Assembly: GCA_000752675.2 (NCBI GenBank)
Contig: LM994627.1
Coordinates: 368,429 to 432,428, forward strand
Direction of reading: 5' to 3'
DNA: 64,000 nt
From: a bacterium OL-1
GTDB taxonomy: Bacteria; Actinomycetota; Coriobacteriia; Coriobacteriales; Atopobiaceae
The translations under genes and the position numbers were made by a program. The notes beneath the pieces are model-generated. The model searched no databases and had not been told where the DNA came from. It saw only the letters and a list, made by a program, of their open reading frames with translations. Shown here piece after piece: positions 1 to 8,580 of the stretch (its first letter is position 1; every line of letters begins with the position of its first letter).

Positions 1-375
1 GATCAGCGTGGGGATGGCGGGGGAGACCTCGATGTTGGGGAAGATTTCTCTCCAGATGAAGTACAGCAGCACGTAGAACACCGTCATGGTTACCGATGTG
101 ATGGCGGTTCCCAGGCCAAGCTTTCGCTGGGTGTCCTCGCGTACCCCAAAGAGGTGCATCTGGACCCTGGGGATGAGGTGGAAGGCGTCGCCGCCACCAA
201 GGCACAGCGTGAGCCAGCCATAGAGTACAAACACCAGGCGCCCATTGGCGTTTGCAAAGAAAATGATGGCTGCGACCAGGTCGAATACCAGGTACGCAAT
301 ATCAAAGACGCTCTCGCCGATGCGCATGCCGCGCGGCATGCCCTCCTGCTTTGGCGTCACTGCTTCCTGACCCAT
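1..375 (-). CDS. Integral membrane protein, 3' end outside the window
   Basis: The first 125 codons of a minus-strand gene are visible; it begins with ATG at 375 behind a strong AAGGAGGAGAG ribosome site and runs off the window at base 1 without a stop. After a short polar N-terminus (MGQEAVTPKQEG) there are hydrophobic segments near residues 24-40, 46-60 and 93-112, so at least three membrane helices are likely. I do not recognise the family. It is divergent from the hydrolase gene at 536 and shares with it an intergenic region holding a perfect dyad (426-446), which suggests a common local regulator. The reading frame is clear; the function is unknown. Confidence 0.75.
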   Translation of the reverse strand, partial: MGQEAVTPKQEGMPRGMRIGESVFDIAYLVFDLVAAIIFFANANGRLVFVLYGWLTLCLGGGDAFHLIPRVQMHLFGVREDTQRKLGLGTAITSVTMTVFYVLLYFIWREIFPNIEVSPAIPTLI

Positions 376-425
376 GAGTCTCTCCTCCTTGGCCCGCGAA
401 GTACTTCCGCCGGACCATTTGACGC

Positions 426-446
426 AACATGAACAGTGTTCATGTT
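426..446. promoter_or_regulatory. Operator-like dyad between divergent genes
   Basis: A 21-bp inverted repeat with arms AACATGAACA and TGTTCATGTT around one central base lies between the divergent starts at 375 and 536. Length, symmetry and position are typical of TetR- or MarR-family operators. A loose TTGACG at 419-424 lies just upstream on the plus strand, so a bound repressor could cover a promoter. The cognate regulator is not in the window. Confidence 0.6.
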
Positions 447-535
447 TACGCTTGGCGCACGCCCCGTCAAGCCGGCATGCGAGATGACTACACTTTCCCT
501 ATGGCTGTCTGATGCCAGCAGGAAGGAGCTTCAAT

Positions 536-1417
536 ATGAGTGAGGTTCGCGAAGGCTACATTCCGTTTAAGGGCTACAAGACCTACTACCGCATAGTGGG
601 GCACAACGAGAAGGGCCACCTTCCGCTTCTTGTCCTCAACGGTGGGCCGGGCATGTCGCACGACTACATGACCACGTTGGATGCGCTTGCGGACTGCGGC
701 CGCGAGGTCATCTACTACGACCAGATTGGATGCGGCCGCTCCGCCGTGCCGGAGGGCACCTTCCACTACAACGCGCAGCTCTTCGTCGACGAGCTTGTGG
801 TTGTTCGCAAGGCCCTTGGCCTTGAGCACTTCCACCTGCTCGGCCAGTCTTGGGGCACCATCCTCATGCTTCTGTATCTGCTGCAGGAGAAGCCCGAGGG
901 CATTGCGTCCATTGTTGTCTCGTCGGGCCTTCCCTCTACCAAGCTTTGGGTCAAGGAGGTCGGCAAGCTCAAGTCCTTCATGCCAAAGGAGATGCAGGAG
1001 GCCCTCGACGAGGCGGATCGCACGGGCAACTACGACACCCCCGAGGCAAAAGCCGCAGCAGACGAGTTCTATCGCCGTCACGTGTGCTCGCTTCCCGAGT
1101 ACCCGGACTTTGTGATGAAGAGCTTTGCCGAGCCCGGCCCCGCCTACGTGGAGATGCAGGGCGTGAGCGAGTTTGTCTTTACGGGCAACCTCCTGTCCTA
1201 CGACGTGGAAGACCAGCTCAAGGACGTGAAGCAGCCCGCCCTCGTGATCTCTGGCGAGTTCGACGAGTGCACGCCGCTTGTGGCAAAGACCTTCTACGAC
1301 AAGCTGGCAAACGCGGAGGGCTGGCTGCTCATCGAGAACGGCACGCACCTCTGCAACGTCGAGTTCCCGGAGATTTACAACAAGGCGGTCGAGGAGTTCA
1401 TCGAGCGCCACGAGTAG
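536..1417 (+). CDS. pip: Proline iminopeptidase-family alpha/beta hydrolase
   Basis: Predicted 293-residue cytoplasmic serine hydrolase of peptidase family S33, expected to release N-terminal proline or another residue from short peptides. The family oxyanion motif appears as NGGPG (35-39), the nucleophile elbow as GQSWG (Ser105), and Asp243 and His271 complete a plausible triad, with a lid region between about 130 and 215. I chose ATG 536 because AGGAAGGAG precedes it; an in-frame ATG at 512 has no ribosome site. The gene stands alone and ends before a strong hairpin at 1438. Exact substrate is uncertain, because S33 members include general aminopeptidases and lactonases. Confidence 0.88.
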   Translation: MSEVREGYIPFKGYKTYYRIVGHNEKGHLPLLVLNGGPGMSHDYMTTLDALADCGREVIYYDQIGCGRSAVPEGTFHYNAQLFVDELVVVRKALGLEHFHLLGQSWGTILMLLYLLQEKPEGIASIVVSSGLPSTKLWVKEVGKLKSFMPKEMQEALDEADRTGNYDTPEAKAAADEFYRRHVCSLPEYPDFVMKSFAEPGPAYVEMQGVSEFVFTGNLLSYDVEDQLKDVKQPALVISGEFDECTPLVAKTFYDKLANAEGWLLIENGTHLCNVEFPEIYNKAVEEFIERHE

Positions 1418-1437
1418 GACATTTCAAAATCATTGGG

Positions 1438-1479
1438 CGGCGGCCCTCCGGCTTAAGCTGGGGCCGCCGTCGTTCTTTT
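1438..1479 (+). terminator. Intrinsic terminator after pip
   Basis: A 9-bp stem CGGCGGCCC (1438-1446) with GGGCCGCCG (1461-1469), itself holding an inner GCTTAAGC palindrome, is followed by TCGTTCTTTT. It lies between the convergent pip and folP genes and could also help end folP transcription. Confidence 0.75.
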
Positions 1480-1507
1480 GGGGGCGGGACCTGCATCCGC
1501 CCGTAGA

Positions 1508-2704
1508 CTAGGCTCTTGGGGACGAAGTTCCGCACCTCTCGAATATCGGTGAGCTGATCTGGGTTGCAACGCCCCGTATCGCCGCGTCAAGCGCGTGCTG
1601 GAAGGGAATGCGGTCCAGGCCGGTCTCTATCTCAAGGCGAAGCTTGTCACCTGCTGCCTGCGTGGCTCTTACCCGTGTGAGGGGCATCGCGTCGACTACC
1701 TTAATGACCTGGCGGTCGTTGTTAGCGACAGGGGAGAGAAGGAGCGAGACGTGCGCCGTCCACGCCTCGGACGCGGCCCAGAAGCCGTCAAGCGCCTGCG
1801 CCATGCCAGCCACGTTGTGGACTCGAAGGACACGGGCGCCACGAGCCACTGCCGCAAGAGAGACGCCAATCGTCGCGTCGTCGCGCGCCGCGGCATCTGC
1901 GACACCGCTCACGGTTCCCACAAAGCGCTTGCGCGACACTGCGCACATGAGGGGGTATCCCAGGTCAGAGAGCCGCTGCGTGCCACGTAAGATTACGATG
2001 TTGTCCTCGGGACTCTTGCCAAACCCCACGCCCGGGTCCAGGCAGATGCGCGAGGCATCGACACCCTGCACTTCGAGGTCCTTCGCGCGTTCGAGAAGGT
2101 AGCCCTCGAGCAGCCCCATCACATGGTCAACCTGCGGCAGAAGCGGCTGGTCCTGCTCGTTCTCCCATGCACGGTCGCCCGCGGATGCGACGTTCATGAG
2201 CGTGGAGAGGTCGTCTCGGCCGGAGCTAGCCATAACGGCGGAGCTGCGCGTGGCCGCGCCAGATACGGGACCGGAGTGCATGACCACGCATCCGCAGGTT
2301 GAGTTTGCTGCTACCTGCACCATTTGGGGATTCGAGAAGCCCGTCACGTCGTTAATGATCTGCGCCCCAAGCTCAATGCATCGCTGCGCGACCGTGGGGT
2401 GGCGCGTGTCGATCGAGACGAGCGCTCCTTCCTTTACGAGCCAGCGAACCACCGGCTCGAGGTGGTGGTACTCCTCGTCTGGCTCGACGGGGGTGAAGCC
2501 GGGGCGCGTGGACTCACCGCCCACGTCGATGAGGTCGGCGCCATCGGTGAGCATTTGCGCAGCAGTTGCAATGGCTGCCTTGGGGGCGTTGTGGGCGCCG
2601 CCGTCCGAGAAGGAGTCTGGCGTGACGTTGAGCACGCCCATTACGCGAGGATGTGACAGGTCGAGTGCGACGTTCGAGCAGTTCCATGTGGATGCGATTG
2701 GCAT
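1508..2704 (-). CDS. folP: Dihydropteroate synthase with insertion and C-terminal extension
   Basis: Condenses 6-hydroxymethyl-7,8-dihydropterin pyrophosphate with p-aminobenzoate in folate synthesis. Signature motifs are MGVLNVTPDSFSDGG near the N-terminus, LIDVGGESTRPG, the LDPGVGFGK loop and a final SRKRFVG. At 398 residues it is far longer than the usual 260-290: about 40 extra residues sit between the MHSG strand and the HVMGLLEGYLLER helix, and about 75 residues follow the end of the TIM barrel. I chose ATG 2704 because AGGGAG precedes it; an upstream in-frame ATG at 2824 would add an arginine-rich segment without a ribosome site. No other folate gene is adjacent. Confidence 0.9.
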   Translation of the reverse strand: MPIASTWNCSNVALDLSHPRVMGVLNVTPDSFSDGGAHNAPKAAIATAAQMLTDGADLIDVGGESTRPGFTPVEPDEEYHHLEPVVRWLVKEGALVSIDTRHPTVAQRCIELGAQIINDVTGFSNPQMVQVAANSTCGCVVMHSGPVSGAATRSSAVMASSGRDDLSTLMNVASAGDRAWENEQDQPLLPQVDHVMGLLEGYLLERAKDLEVQGVDASRICLDPGVGFGKSPEDNIVILRGTQRLSDLGYPLMCAVSRKRFVGTVSGVADAAARDDATIGVSLAAVARGARVLRVHNVAGMAQALDGFWAASEAWTAHVSLLLSPVANNDRQVIKVVDAMPLTRVRATQAAGDKLRLEIETGLDRIPFQHALDAAIRGVATQISSPIFERCGTSSPRA

Positions 2705-2823
2705 AGCGGTCTCCCTGGGCGCGCGGCCGGACCGCCCCAGCCAGGCTGTTCGGCATGCGTGTGCCGGCCGGGCGCGGTTGGCCCAGCGGTGCAGATGATA
2801 CAAGATGCGCGAGTGTGGGCGCA

Positions 2824-3021
2824 ATGGAAGTCCTGAGACCGCGTGCCCTAAATGTCCTGGACAGCCTGCGATTCAGTCCAGATAAGCGCGCTAAGGCGGC
2901 TCCCAAGGTCCCCGAGACGGGAGACTCCGACCTTGGCAGCATTGCAGCTGCTCTTGCGGTTCTCGGTGCTGCAGCCCTGGCTGGCGTAACCGGCATTCGC
3001 TTCTCGTCTGATCGACGCTAG
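2824..3021 (+). pseudogene. Orphan VPETG cell-wall sorting signal, remnant or tiny gene
   Basis: This 65-codon ORF starts at ATG 2824 without a clear ribosome site. Its C-terminal half has the layout of a sortase signal: VPETGD, a hydrophobic stretch rich in alanine, leucine and valine, and a basic SSDRR tail. There is no signal peptide, so it cannot be a functional sortase substrate as read. The best explanation is the 3' stump of a deleted surface-protein gene, followed by that gene's own strong terminator at 3053. An expressed small membrane protein is the alternative. Confidence 0.5.
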
Positions 3022-3052
3022 CCAAGCGTAAACGTCCTTAGCGCGTCTTTGT

Positions 3053-3084
3053 GGGGGATGCCCTTAGGGGCATCCCCCTTTTTT
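3053..3084 (+). terminator. Strong intrinsic terminator
   Basis: An 11-bp perfect stem GGGGGATGCCC (3053-3063) pairs with GGGCATCCCCC (3068-3078) over a 4-base loop, followed by six T. It ends the orphan VPETG reading frame. Confidence 0.92.
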
Positions 3085-3130
3085 GTGCAAAGGGGAGCCA
3101 ACCGGGTTCTGCTGATCTCTGCGCACATAA

Positions 3131-3166
3131 CAAAGCAGGCCACATGGCAAATAACATGTGGCCTGC
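3131..3166 (-). terminator. Hairpin downstream of tRNA-Asn
   Basis: A 12-bp perfect stem GCAGGCCACATG (3135-3146) with CATGTGGCCTGC (3155-3166) lies just 3' of the tRNA on the minus strand. On that strand it is followed by TTTGTTATG, a modest U-rich tail. Confidence 0.7.
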
Positions 3167-3174
3167 GAAGTCTC

Positions 3175-3249
3175 TGGCTCCCCGGGCAGGGTTCGAACCT
3201 GCGACACGCTGATTAACAGTCAGCTGCGCTACCACTGCGCCACCGGGGA
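3175..3249 (-). tRNA. tRNA-Asn (GTT)
   Basis: A minus-strand cloverleaf can be folded directly: acceptor TCCCCGG with CCGGGGA, discriminator G and encoded CCA (3175-3177). The D arm contains GCGCAGTGGTAGCGC, the anticodon loop CTGTTAATC has anticodon GTT complementary to plus-strand bases 3215-3217, and the T arm contains GGTTCGAACC. Length is 75 bases including CCA. Confidence 0.97.
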
Positions 3250-3352
3250 ATGTTCAACGCGAGAAATAAGTATACGAATCGGCTCGAAGGATGCAAGTCT
3301 CATTTTGAAATTTTTCTCGTAAGTTGGATGAGCCGGGCTTGCCCGAACCCGC

Positions 3353-3394
3353 GGGATTCATTTACCGGGTAACGGGATTCCACTACCGGGTAAC
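3353..3394 (+). repeat. Two tandem 21-bp repeats upstream of the ABC exporter
   Basis: Two head-to-tail 21-bp units (3353-3373 and 3374-3394) start with GGGATT and end with TACCGGGTAAC; they differ only at unit positions 8-10. Each TACCGGGTAA is nearly palindromic, and 21 bp is two helical turns, so two regulator dimers could sit on one DNA face. CCCGCGGGATT (3348-3358) and its inverse AATCCCGCGGG (3397-3407) flank the pair. An extended -10-like TGCTAGCAT follows at 3442-3450, then the exporter start at 3513. Confidence 0.6.
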
Positions 3395-3512
3395 TTAATC
3401 CCGCGGGGCCCTCTGCCGTTTGTGTGAGAGCGTAAGCCCTGTGCTAGCATCTTGAGGATATTCAACACAGGCGGGCGCCGCATGCCCGCACACTCCTTCG
3501 ACAGGAGGAACC

Positions 3513-4397
3513 TTGGCATCAGACATTGAGCCTGCGGAGAAGGACACGGCTCCGGCTGCACAGGAAGCATCGGCTCCCGCGACCCCCGCGCACACCACTT
3601 CGGCGCGCGACGCGTGGTATCCCGCCGGCAAGCGAGACCTCTTCATCCTCCGCGAGCTTGTCACGAAGGACTTCAAGCTCAAGTACCGTCGCAGCGTCCT
3701 CGGTGTCATCTGGAGCGTGCTCAACCCGCTCCTCATGATGATCGTCATGTCCTTTGTCTTCTCGTTCTTCCTCCGCTATGCGGATATCCAGCACTACCCT
3801 CTCTACCTCATCGTGGCCAATATCACCTGGCAGGTTTTCTCGGACTCCACCAACGCTGGCATGATGTCGATCATCGAGGCCGCGCCCCTGCTCAAGAAGG
3901 TACGGGTTAAGAAGTCCGTGTTCCCCATCGAGAAGGTCCTGTTCTCGCTGGTGAACTTCCTCTTCTCGCTCATTGCCGTCTTCATCGTGATGCTGTGGGA
4001 GGGCGTGGCGCCTACCCCCATGATGTTGCTCGCGCCCATCTGCATCGTGCTCCTCATGGTCTTTTGCGTGGGGCTCTCGCTGCTCCTCTCGGCGCTTGCC
4101 GTGTTTTTCCGCGACCTCGTGCACCTGTGGAGCGTGCTCCTCATGGCGTGGATGTACGCCACCCCGCTCTTCTGGCCCGTCTCGATGATCGAGCAGGTGC
4201 CCTACCATGCCGTTCGCGCCCTCATGTACGTCAACCCCATGTACAACTACGTCACCTTCATGCGCGACACCGTCATCTACGCGATGATGCCCCCCGTCGA
4301 GGTGATTGTGAGCTGCGTCGTGTGGGCGCTCATCTCGCTTGCCCTGGGCTATGCGGTCTTCCGCTCCCATGAGCGTCGCTTCATCCTCTTCATCTAG
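3513..4397 (+). CDS. Polysaccharide ABC exporter, permease subunit (TagG/Wzm type)
   Basis: Predicted 294-residue ABC-2 permease that moves a lipid-linked wall polysaccharide or teichoic-acid-like polymer across the membrane with the ATPase encoded next. An alanine- and proline-rich cytoplasmic N-terminus (1-38) leads into the family motif FKLKYRRSVLGVIWSVLNPL, followed by about six hydrophobic segments and a short basic tail (RSHERRFILFI) typical of this class. The start is a TTG at 3513, supported by AGGAGG just upstream. A 56-base gap separates it from its ATPase partner, so one operon is likely. The exported sugar cannot be read from the sequence. Confidence 0.88.
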   Translation: MASDIEPAEKDTAPAAQEASAPATPAHTTSARDAWYPAGKRDLFILRELVTKDFKLKYRRSVLGVIWSVLNPLLMMIVMSFVFSFFLRYADIQHYPLYLIVANITWQVFSDSTNAGMMSIIEAAPLLKKVRVKKSVFPIEKVLFSLVNFLFSLIAVFIVMLWEGVAPTPMMLLAPICIVLLMVFCVGLSLLLSALAVFFRDLVHLWSVLLMAWMYATPLFWPVSMIEQVPYHAVRALMYVNPMYNYVTFMRDTVIYAMMPPVEVIVSCVVWALISLALGYAVFRSHERRFILFI

Positions 4398-4453
4398 CAT
4401 CTTGGCCGCTGGCCGCCTCGCGCGGCCGTCCGCGACCCAAACCGTAAGGTCAG

Positions 4454-5569
4454 GTGGCACACGTGCAGGACACCCTCAATCTGGACAACGGCGGCAGCGT
4501 CTTTCTCGGCCTCTCGTCTACTTCCCTCCGTGTGGGTGACAAGCTCCAGGTCACGCCTCACTTTCGTGGCGTCGAGAAGGAAGACTACCTCTGCAACTAC
4601 GTCTGGAACCTCAACGGCAGCTGGGAGAAGGGCGACTTCGACTCCACCATCGAGCACGTGGGTCACAACATCGCAAAGTACAGCTGGGAGTTTGTGCCCG
4701 ACAGGCCCGGCCGCTACCGCATTGCCGTTGACATCGAGGACTCGCAGGGCCGTTTCAAGGGCAACGTTGAGCGCTGGATCATCGTTGCCGGTCAGAACGG
4801 CTTCCTGCGTCCGCCCGTGCCGCCGGCGGATGCCTCCACGGCGGTTCTCGCCGACGACGTCTCGATGATCTTCAACATCGCGTCCGAGCAGTTCAACTCC
4901 CTGAAGGAGTACTTCATCGCCGCGGCCAAGCACGAGCTCACCTTCAAGGAGTTCCGCGCCCTCGACCACATCTCGTTTGAGGTCAAGTGCGGCGAGGCCT
5001 TTGGCCTTGTGGGCACCAACGGCTCCGGCAAGTCCACCATGCTTAAGATCATCGCGGGCGTGCTCGAGCCCTCCACGGGCGAGGTTCGCGTCGAGGGCAC
5101 CATCGCCCCGCTCATCGAGCTTGGCGCGGGCTTTGACATGGAGCTCACGGCAAAGGAGAACATCTACCTCAACGGCGCCCTGCTGGGCTACCGCAAGGAC
5201 TTCATCGACGAGCACTTCCAGGACATCGTCGACTTCGCCGAGCTCGACGGCTTCATGGACATGCCCCTCAAGAACTACTCCTCCGGCATGGTCGCGCGCA
5301 TTGCCTTTGCCATTGCCACGGTGACCGAGCCCGACATCCTCATCGTGGACGAGACGCTCTCGGTTGGCGACTTCCTCTTCCAGCAGAAGTGCGAGCGCCG
5401 CATCAAGGAGCTCGTTGAGTCCGACAACGTGACCGTGCTTCTCGTGAGCCACGACATCAGCCTGGTGGAGCGCATCTGCGACCGCGTGTGCTGGATTGAG
5501 AAGGGCCATATGCGCATGATCGGCGAGACGGACGAGGTCTGCGAGGCGTACCGCTCCCTCCAGCGATGA
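4454..5569 (+). CDS. Polysaccharide ABC exporter ATPase with N-terminal beta domain
   Basis: The 371-residue partner of the upstream permease. The ATPase part starts near residue 135 and has Walker A GTNGSGKST (187-195), signature YSSGM (275-279), and Walker B ILIVDE (295-300) followed by TLSVGD as in Wzt/TagH proteins. Residues 13-112 form a separate domain rich in beta-like patterns (KLQVTPHFRG, WEFVPDRPGRYRIAV) resembling an Ig-like sandwich. In Wzt the sugar-binding sandwich is C-terminal, whereas this protein ends right after the ATPase. Start GTG 4454 has only AAGGT close upstream, so the exact start is less sure. Its TGA stop lies inside the palindromic repeat at 5566. Confidence 0.88.
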   Translation: MAHVQDTLNLDNGGSVFLGLSSTSLRVGDKLQVTPHFRGVEKEDYLCNYVWNLNGSWEKGDFDSTIEHVGHNIAKYSWEFVPDRPGRYRIAVDIEDSQGRFKGNVERWIIVAGQNGFLRPPVPPADASTAVLADDVSMIFNIASEQFNSLKEYFIAAAKHELTFKEFRALDHISFEVKCGEAFGLVGTNGSGKSTMLKIIAGVLEPSTGEVRVEGTIAPLIELGAGFDMELTAKENIYLNGALLGYRKDFIDEHFQDIVDFAELDGFMDMPLKNYSSGMVARIAFAIATVTEPDILIVDETLSVGDFLFQQKCERRIKELVESDNVTVLLVSHDISLVERICDRVCWIEKGHMRMIGETDEVCEAYRSLQR

Positions 5570-5596
5570 GACAAAGGGAAACTCCCTTTGTCTCAT
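5566..5596. repeat. Dispersed palindromic repeat, copy A
   Basis: A perfect 14-bp stem ATGAGACAAAGGGA (5566-5579) pairs with TCCCTTTGTCTCAT (5583-5596) over a 3-base loop. The preceding gene's TGA stop (5567-5569) is inside the left arm. Two more copies occur at 25405 and 31441. There is no T tract, so it is not a standard terminator, although the RNA hairpin could stabilise the upstream message 3' end. Confidence 0.9.
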
Positions 5597-5649
5597 CTGT
5601 GAATCGCGCGACGGGCATCAAAGTTGTCGCGCATACCAGAAGTTCGTGG

Positions 5650-6368
<719 letters not shown>

Positions 6369-6369
<1 letters not shown>

Positions 6370-7304
6370 TGCTCTCGGTCAAGCACCTCATTGACACCTA
6401 CAGCCTCACGGCGGACGACATCACCCAGATCCTGGACACCGCCGCGTCGTTCGAGTCGGTGAACAACCGCGCCATCAAGAAGGTGCCGGCGCTGCGCGGC
6501 CGCACCATCGTTAATCTGTTCCTGGAGCCTTCCACGCGCACCAAGAGCTCCTTCGAGCTGGCCGAGAAGCGTCTCTCCGCAGACTCGCTCTCCATGGGTG
6601 GCAGCACCTCCTCGGTGGTCAAGGGCGAGAGCCTCGCCGACACCATCCAGACCATCTCCGCCATGAACGTAGACATGTTCGTGTGCCGCGCCAAGCTCGC
6701 TGGTACGCCGCAGCGCATCACCGAGAACACCGACGCCGTGGTCATCAATGCCGGTGACGGCAAGCACCAGCACCCCACGCAGGCAATGCTCGACCTCTAC
6801 ACCATCCGAAAGAACTTCGGTCACCTCGACGGCCTCAAGGTTGCCATCGTGGGCGACCTGGCGCACAGCCGCGTGTGCGGCTCGCTTGCCCCCGCGCTCA
6901 AGACCATGGGTGCCGAGGTCACGCTCGTTGGCCCTCCCACCTTCCAGGTGGACGACCCTGACTGGTTTGGCTGCCCCCAGACGGCGAGCCTCGACGACGT
7001 GATCGAGGACATGGACGTCGTCTACATGCTCCGCGTGCAGCTCGAGCGCATGGAGGGCGCGGCAATCCCGTCCCGCCGCGAGTACAACCGCCTCTACGGC
7101 CTTGACATGACGCGCGTGAACCGCATGAAGCCTGGTGCCATCATCTGCCACCCGGGCCCCATGAACCGCGGCATGGAGATCAACGCCGACGTGGCCGACT
7201 GCGCGCGCTCGCGCATTCTTAACCAGGTCAACGCTGGCGTCCTAACGCGTATGGCCGAGATGTACCTGCTTCTGGGAGGAGAGAACAATGGCCTTTCTGC
7301 TTAG
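6369..7304 (+). CDS. pyrB: Aspartate carbamoyltransferase, catalytic subunit
   Basis: 311-residue enzyme joining carbamoyl phosphate and aspartate, the committed step of UMP synthesis. The carbamoyl-phosphate loop STRTKSSFE is at residues 55-63, the HPTQ motif is in DGKHQHPTQAMLD, and a C-terminal HPGPMNRG completes the active site. No pyrI regulatory gene follows, which fits the Gram-positive type of trimeric enzyme controlled at transcription. The start ATG overlaps the pyrR stop, and the 3' end overlaps pyrC by 17 bases. Confidence 0.97.
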
Positions 7305-8580
7305 GGGTGCGCACGCGGTCGATCCGCAGGTCGACCTCGATAGCGTCTGCGACGTGCTCATCGACGACGGCAAAGTCGCTGCCGTGGGGGAGGGCCTCGA
7401 GCCTCCCGAGGGCTGCGAGGTCATCGACGCCCGCGGCAAGTACCTGGTGCCCGGCCTTGTCGACATGCACGTGCACTTCCGTGACCCCGGCTTCGAGTAC
7501 AAGGAGACCATCGAGACCGGCGCCCGCGCGGCAACGCACGGCGGATTCACCGACGTGGCGACCATGCCCAACACCGACCCGGTGACCGACACCGGCGCCG
7601 AGATCCGCTACCAGCTCGACCACGCCCGCCAGGCGGGCCTGTGCCACGTGCGCCCCATCGGTGCGCTTACGGCTGGCGAGAAGGGCGAGCAGCTCGCCGA
7701 GATTGGCGACATGGTCATGGAGGGCGCCTGCGCCTTCTCCGATGACGGCCACGGCGTGCAGAGCGCAGGCATGATGCGCACCTGCATGGAGTACGTCTCG
7801 CAGTTCGACCGTGTTGTCTCTGCCCACTGCGAGATTGAGACGCTCACCACGCACGGCGTGATCAACGAGGGCAAGGCCTCCACGCGCCTGGGCATGTTCG
7901 GCTGGCCCGCGCTTGGCGAGGAGCTCGAGATCTACCGCGACATCGAGCTGTGCCGCCTCACCGGCTGCCCGCTTCACATTGCGCACATCTCCACGGCCAA
8001 GGGCCTTGACCTCGTGCGCAAGGCAAAGGCAGAGGGCCTGCCCGTGACCTGCGAGGTCACGCCGCACCACCTGTTCCTGAACGAGGACGACATCACACCC
8101 GCCTACGACACCAACCTCAAGATGAACCCACCGCTGCGCACCCCCGAGGACATGGCGGCGCTCGACGAGGGCATTCTCGACGGATCCATCGACTGCGTGG
8201 TGACCGACCATGCGCCGCACGCGCCGCACGAGAAGGACTGCGAGTGGGAGATCGCCTTCTTTGGCACCGTGGGCCTCGAGACCTCGCTGCCGCTCATGCT
8301 CACCAAGCTCGTGAACCCGGGCCGCATGAGCTGGAAGCGTCTCGTGGAGGTCATGGCCGTGAACCCCAGGCAGATTCTACGCCTTGCCCCCGTGCGCATC
8401 GAGCGCGGCTCTGCGGCAGACCTCACGCTCATCGACCCTGCGGCCGAGTTCGAGGTCACGCCGGACTACCTGGTGGGCAAGTCCAAGAACTCTGCCTTCA
8501 TGGGCTGGCACCTTACAGGCCAGGCGACCGACGTCTTCGTGGACGGTCGTCGCACGCTGGCCAACGGCGTGGTGGCCTAG
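7288..8580 (+). CDS. pyrC: Dihydroorotase
   Basis: 430-residue type I dihydroorotase that cyclises carbamoyl aspartate. The metal-binding HVHFRDPG motif is at residues 61-68, the downstream metal histidines are in the SAHCEIE and HIAHIST segments, and the catalytic aspartate is in TDHAPH (Asp307). Length and motif set match the class found in B. subtilis. Its GGAGGAG ribosome site lies inside the end of pyrB. The TAG stop touches the GTG of pyrK. Confidence 0.97.
   Translation: MAFLLRGAHAVDPQVDLDSVCDVLIDDGKVAAVGEGLEPPEGCEVIDARGKYLVPGLVDMHVHFRDPGFEYKETIETGARAATHGGFTDVATMPNTDPVTDTGAEIRYQLDHARQAGLCHVRPIGALTAGEKGEQLAEIGDMVMEGACAFSDDGHGVQSAGMMRTCMEYVSQFDRVVSAHCEIETLTTHGVINEGKASTRLGMFGWPALGEELEIYRDIELCRLTGCPLHIAHISTAKGLDLVRKAKAEGLPVTCEVTPHHLFLNEDDITPAYDTNLKMNPPLRTPEDMAALDEGILDGSIDCVVTDHAPHAPHEKDCEWEIAFFGTVGLETSLPLMLTKLVNPGRMSWKRLVEVMAVNPRQILRLAPVRIERGSAADLTLIDPAAEFEVTPDYLVGKSKNSAFMGWHLTGQATDVFVDGRRTLANGVVA

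Noticed and set aside
512-1411. Long open frames opposite pip, the ABC exporter, pyr genes, lepA and pnp
   Set aside because: These lie on the opposite strand of strongly supported genes, have no family motifs and arise from high-GC codon bias.
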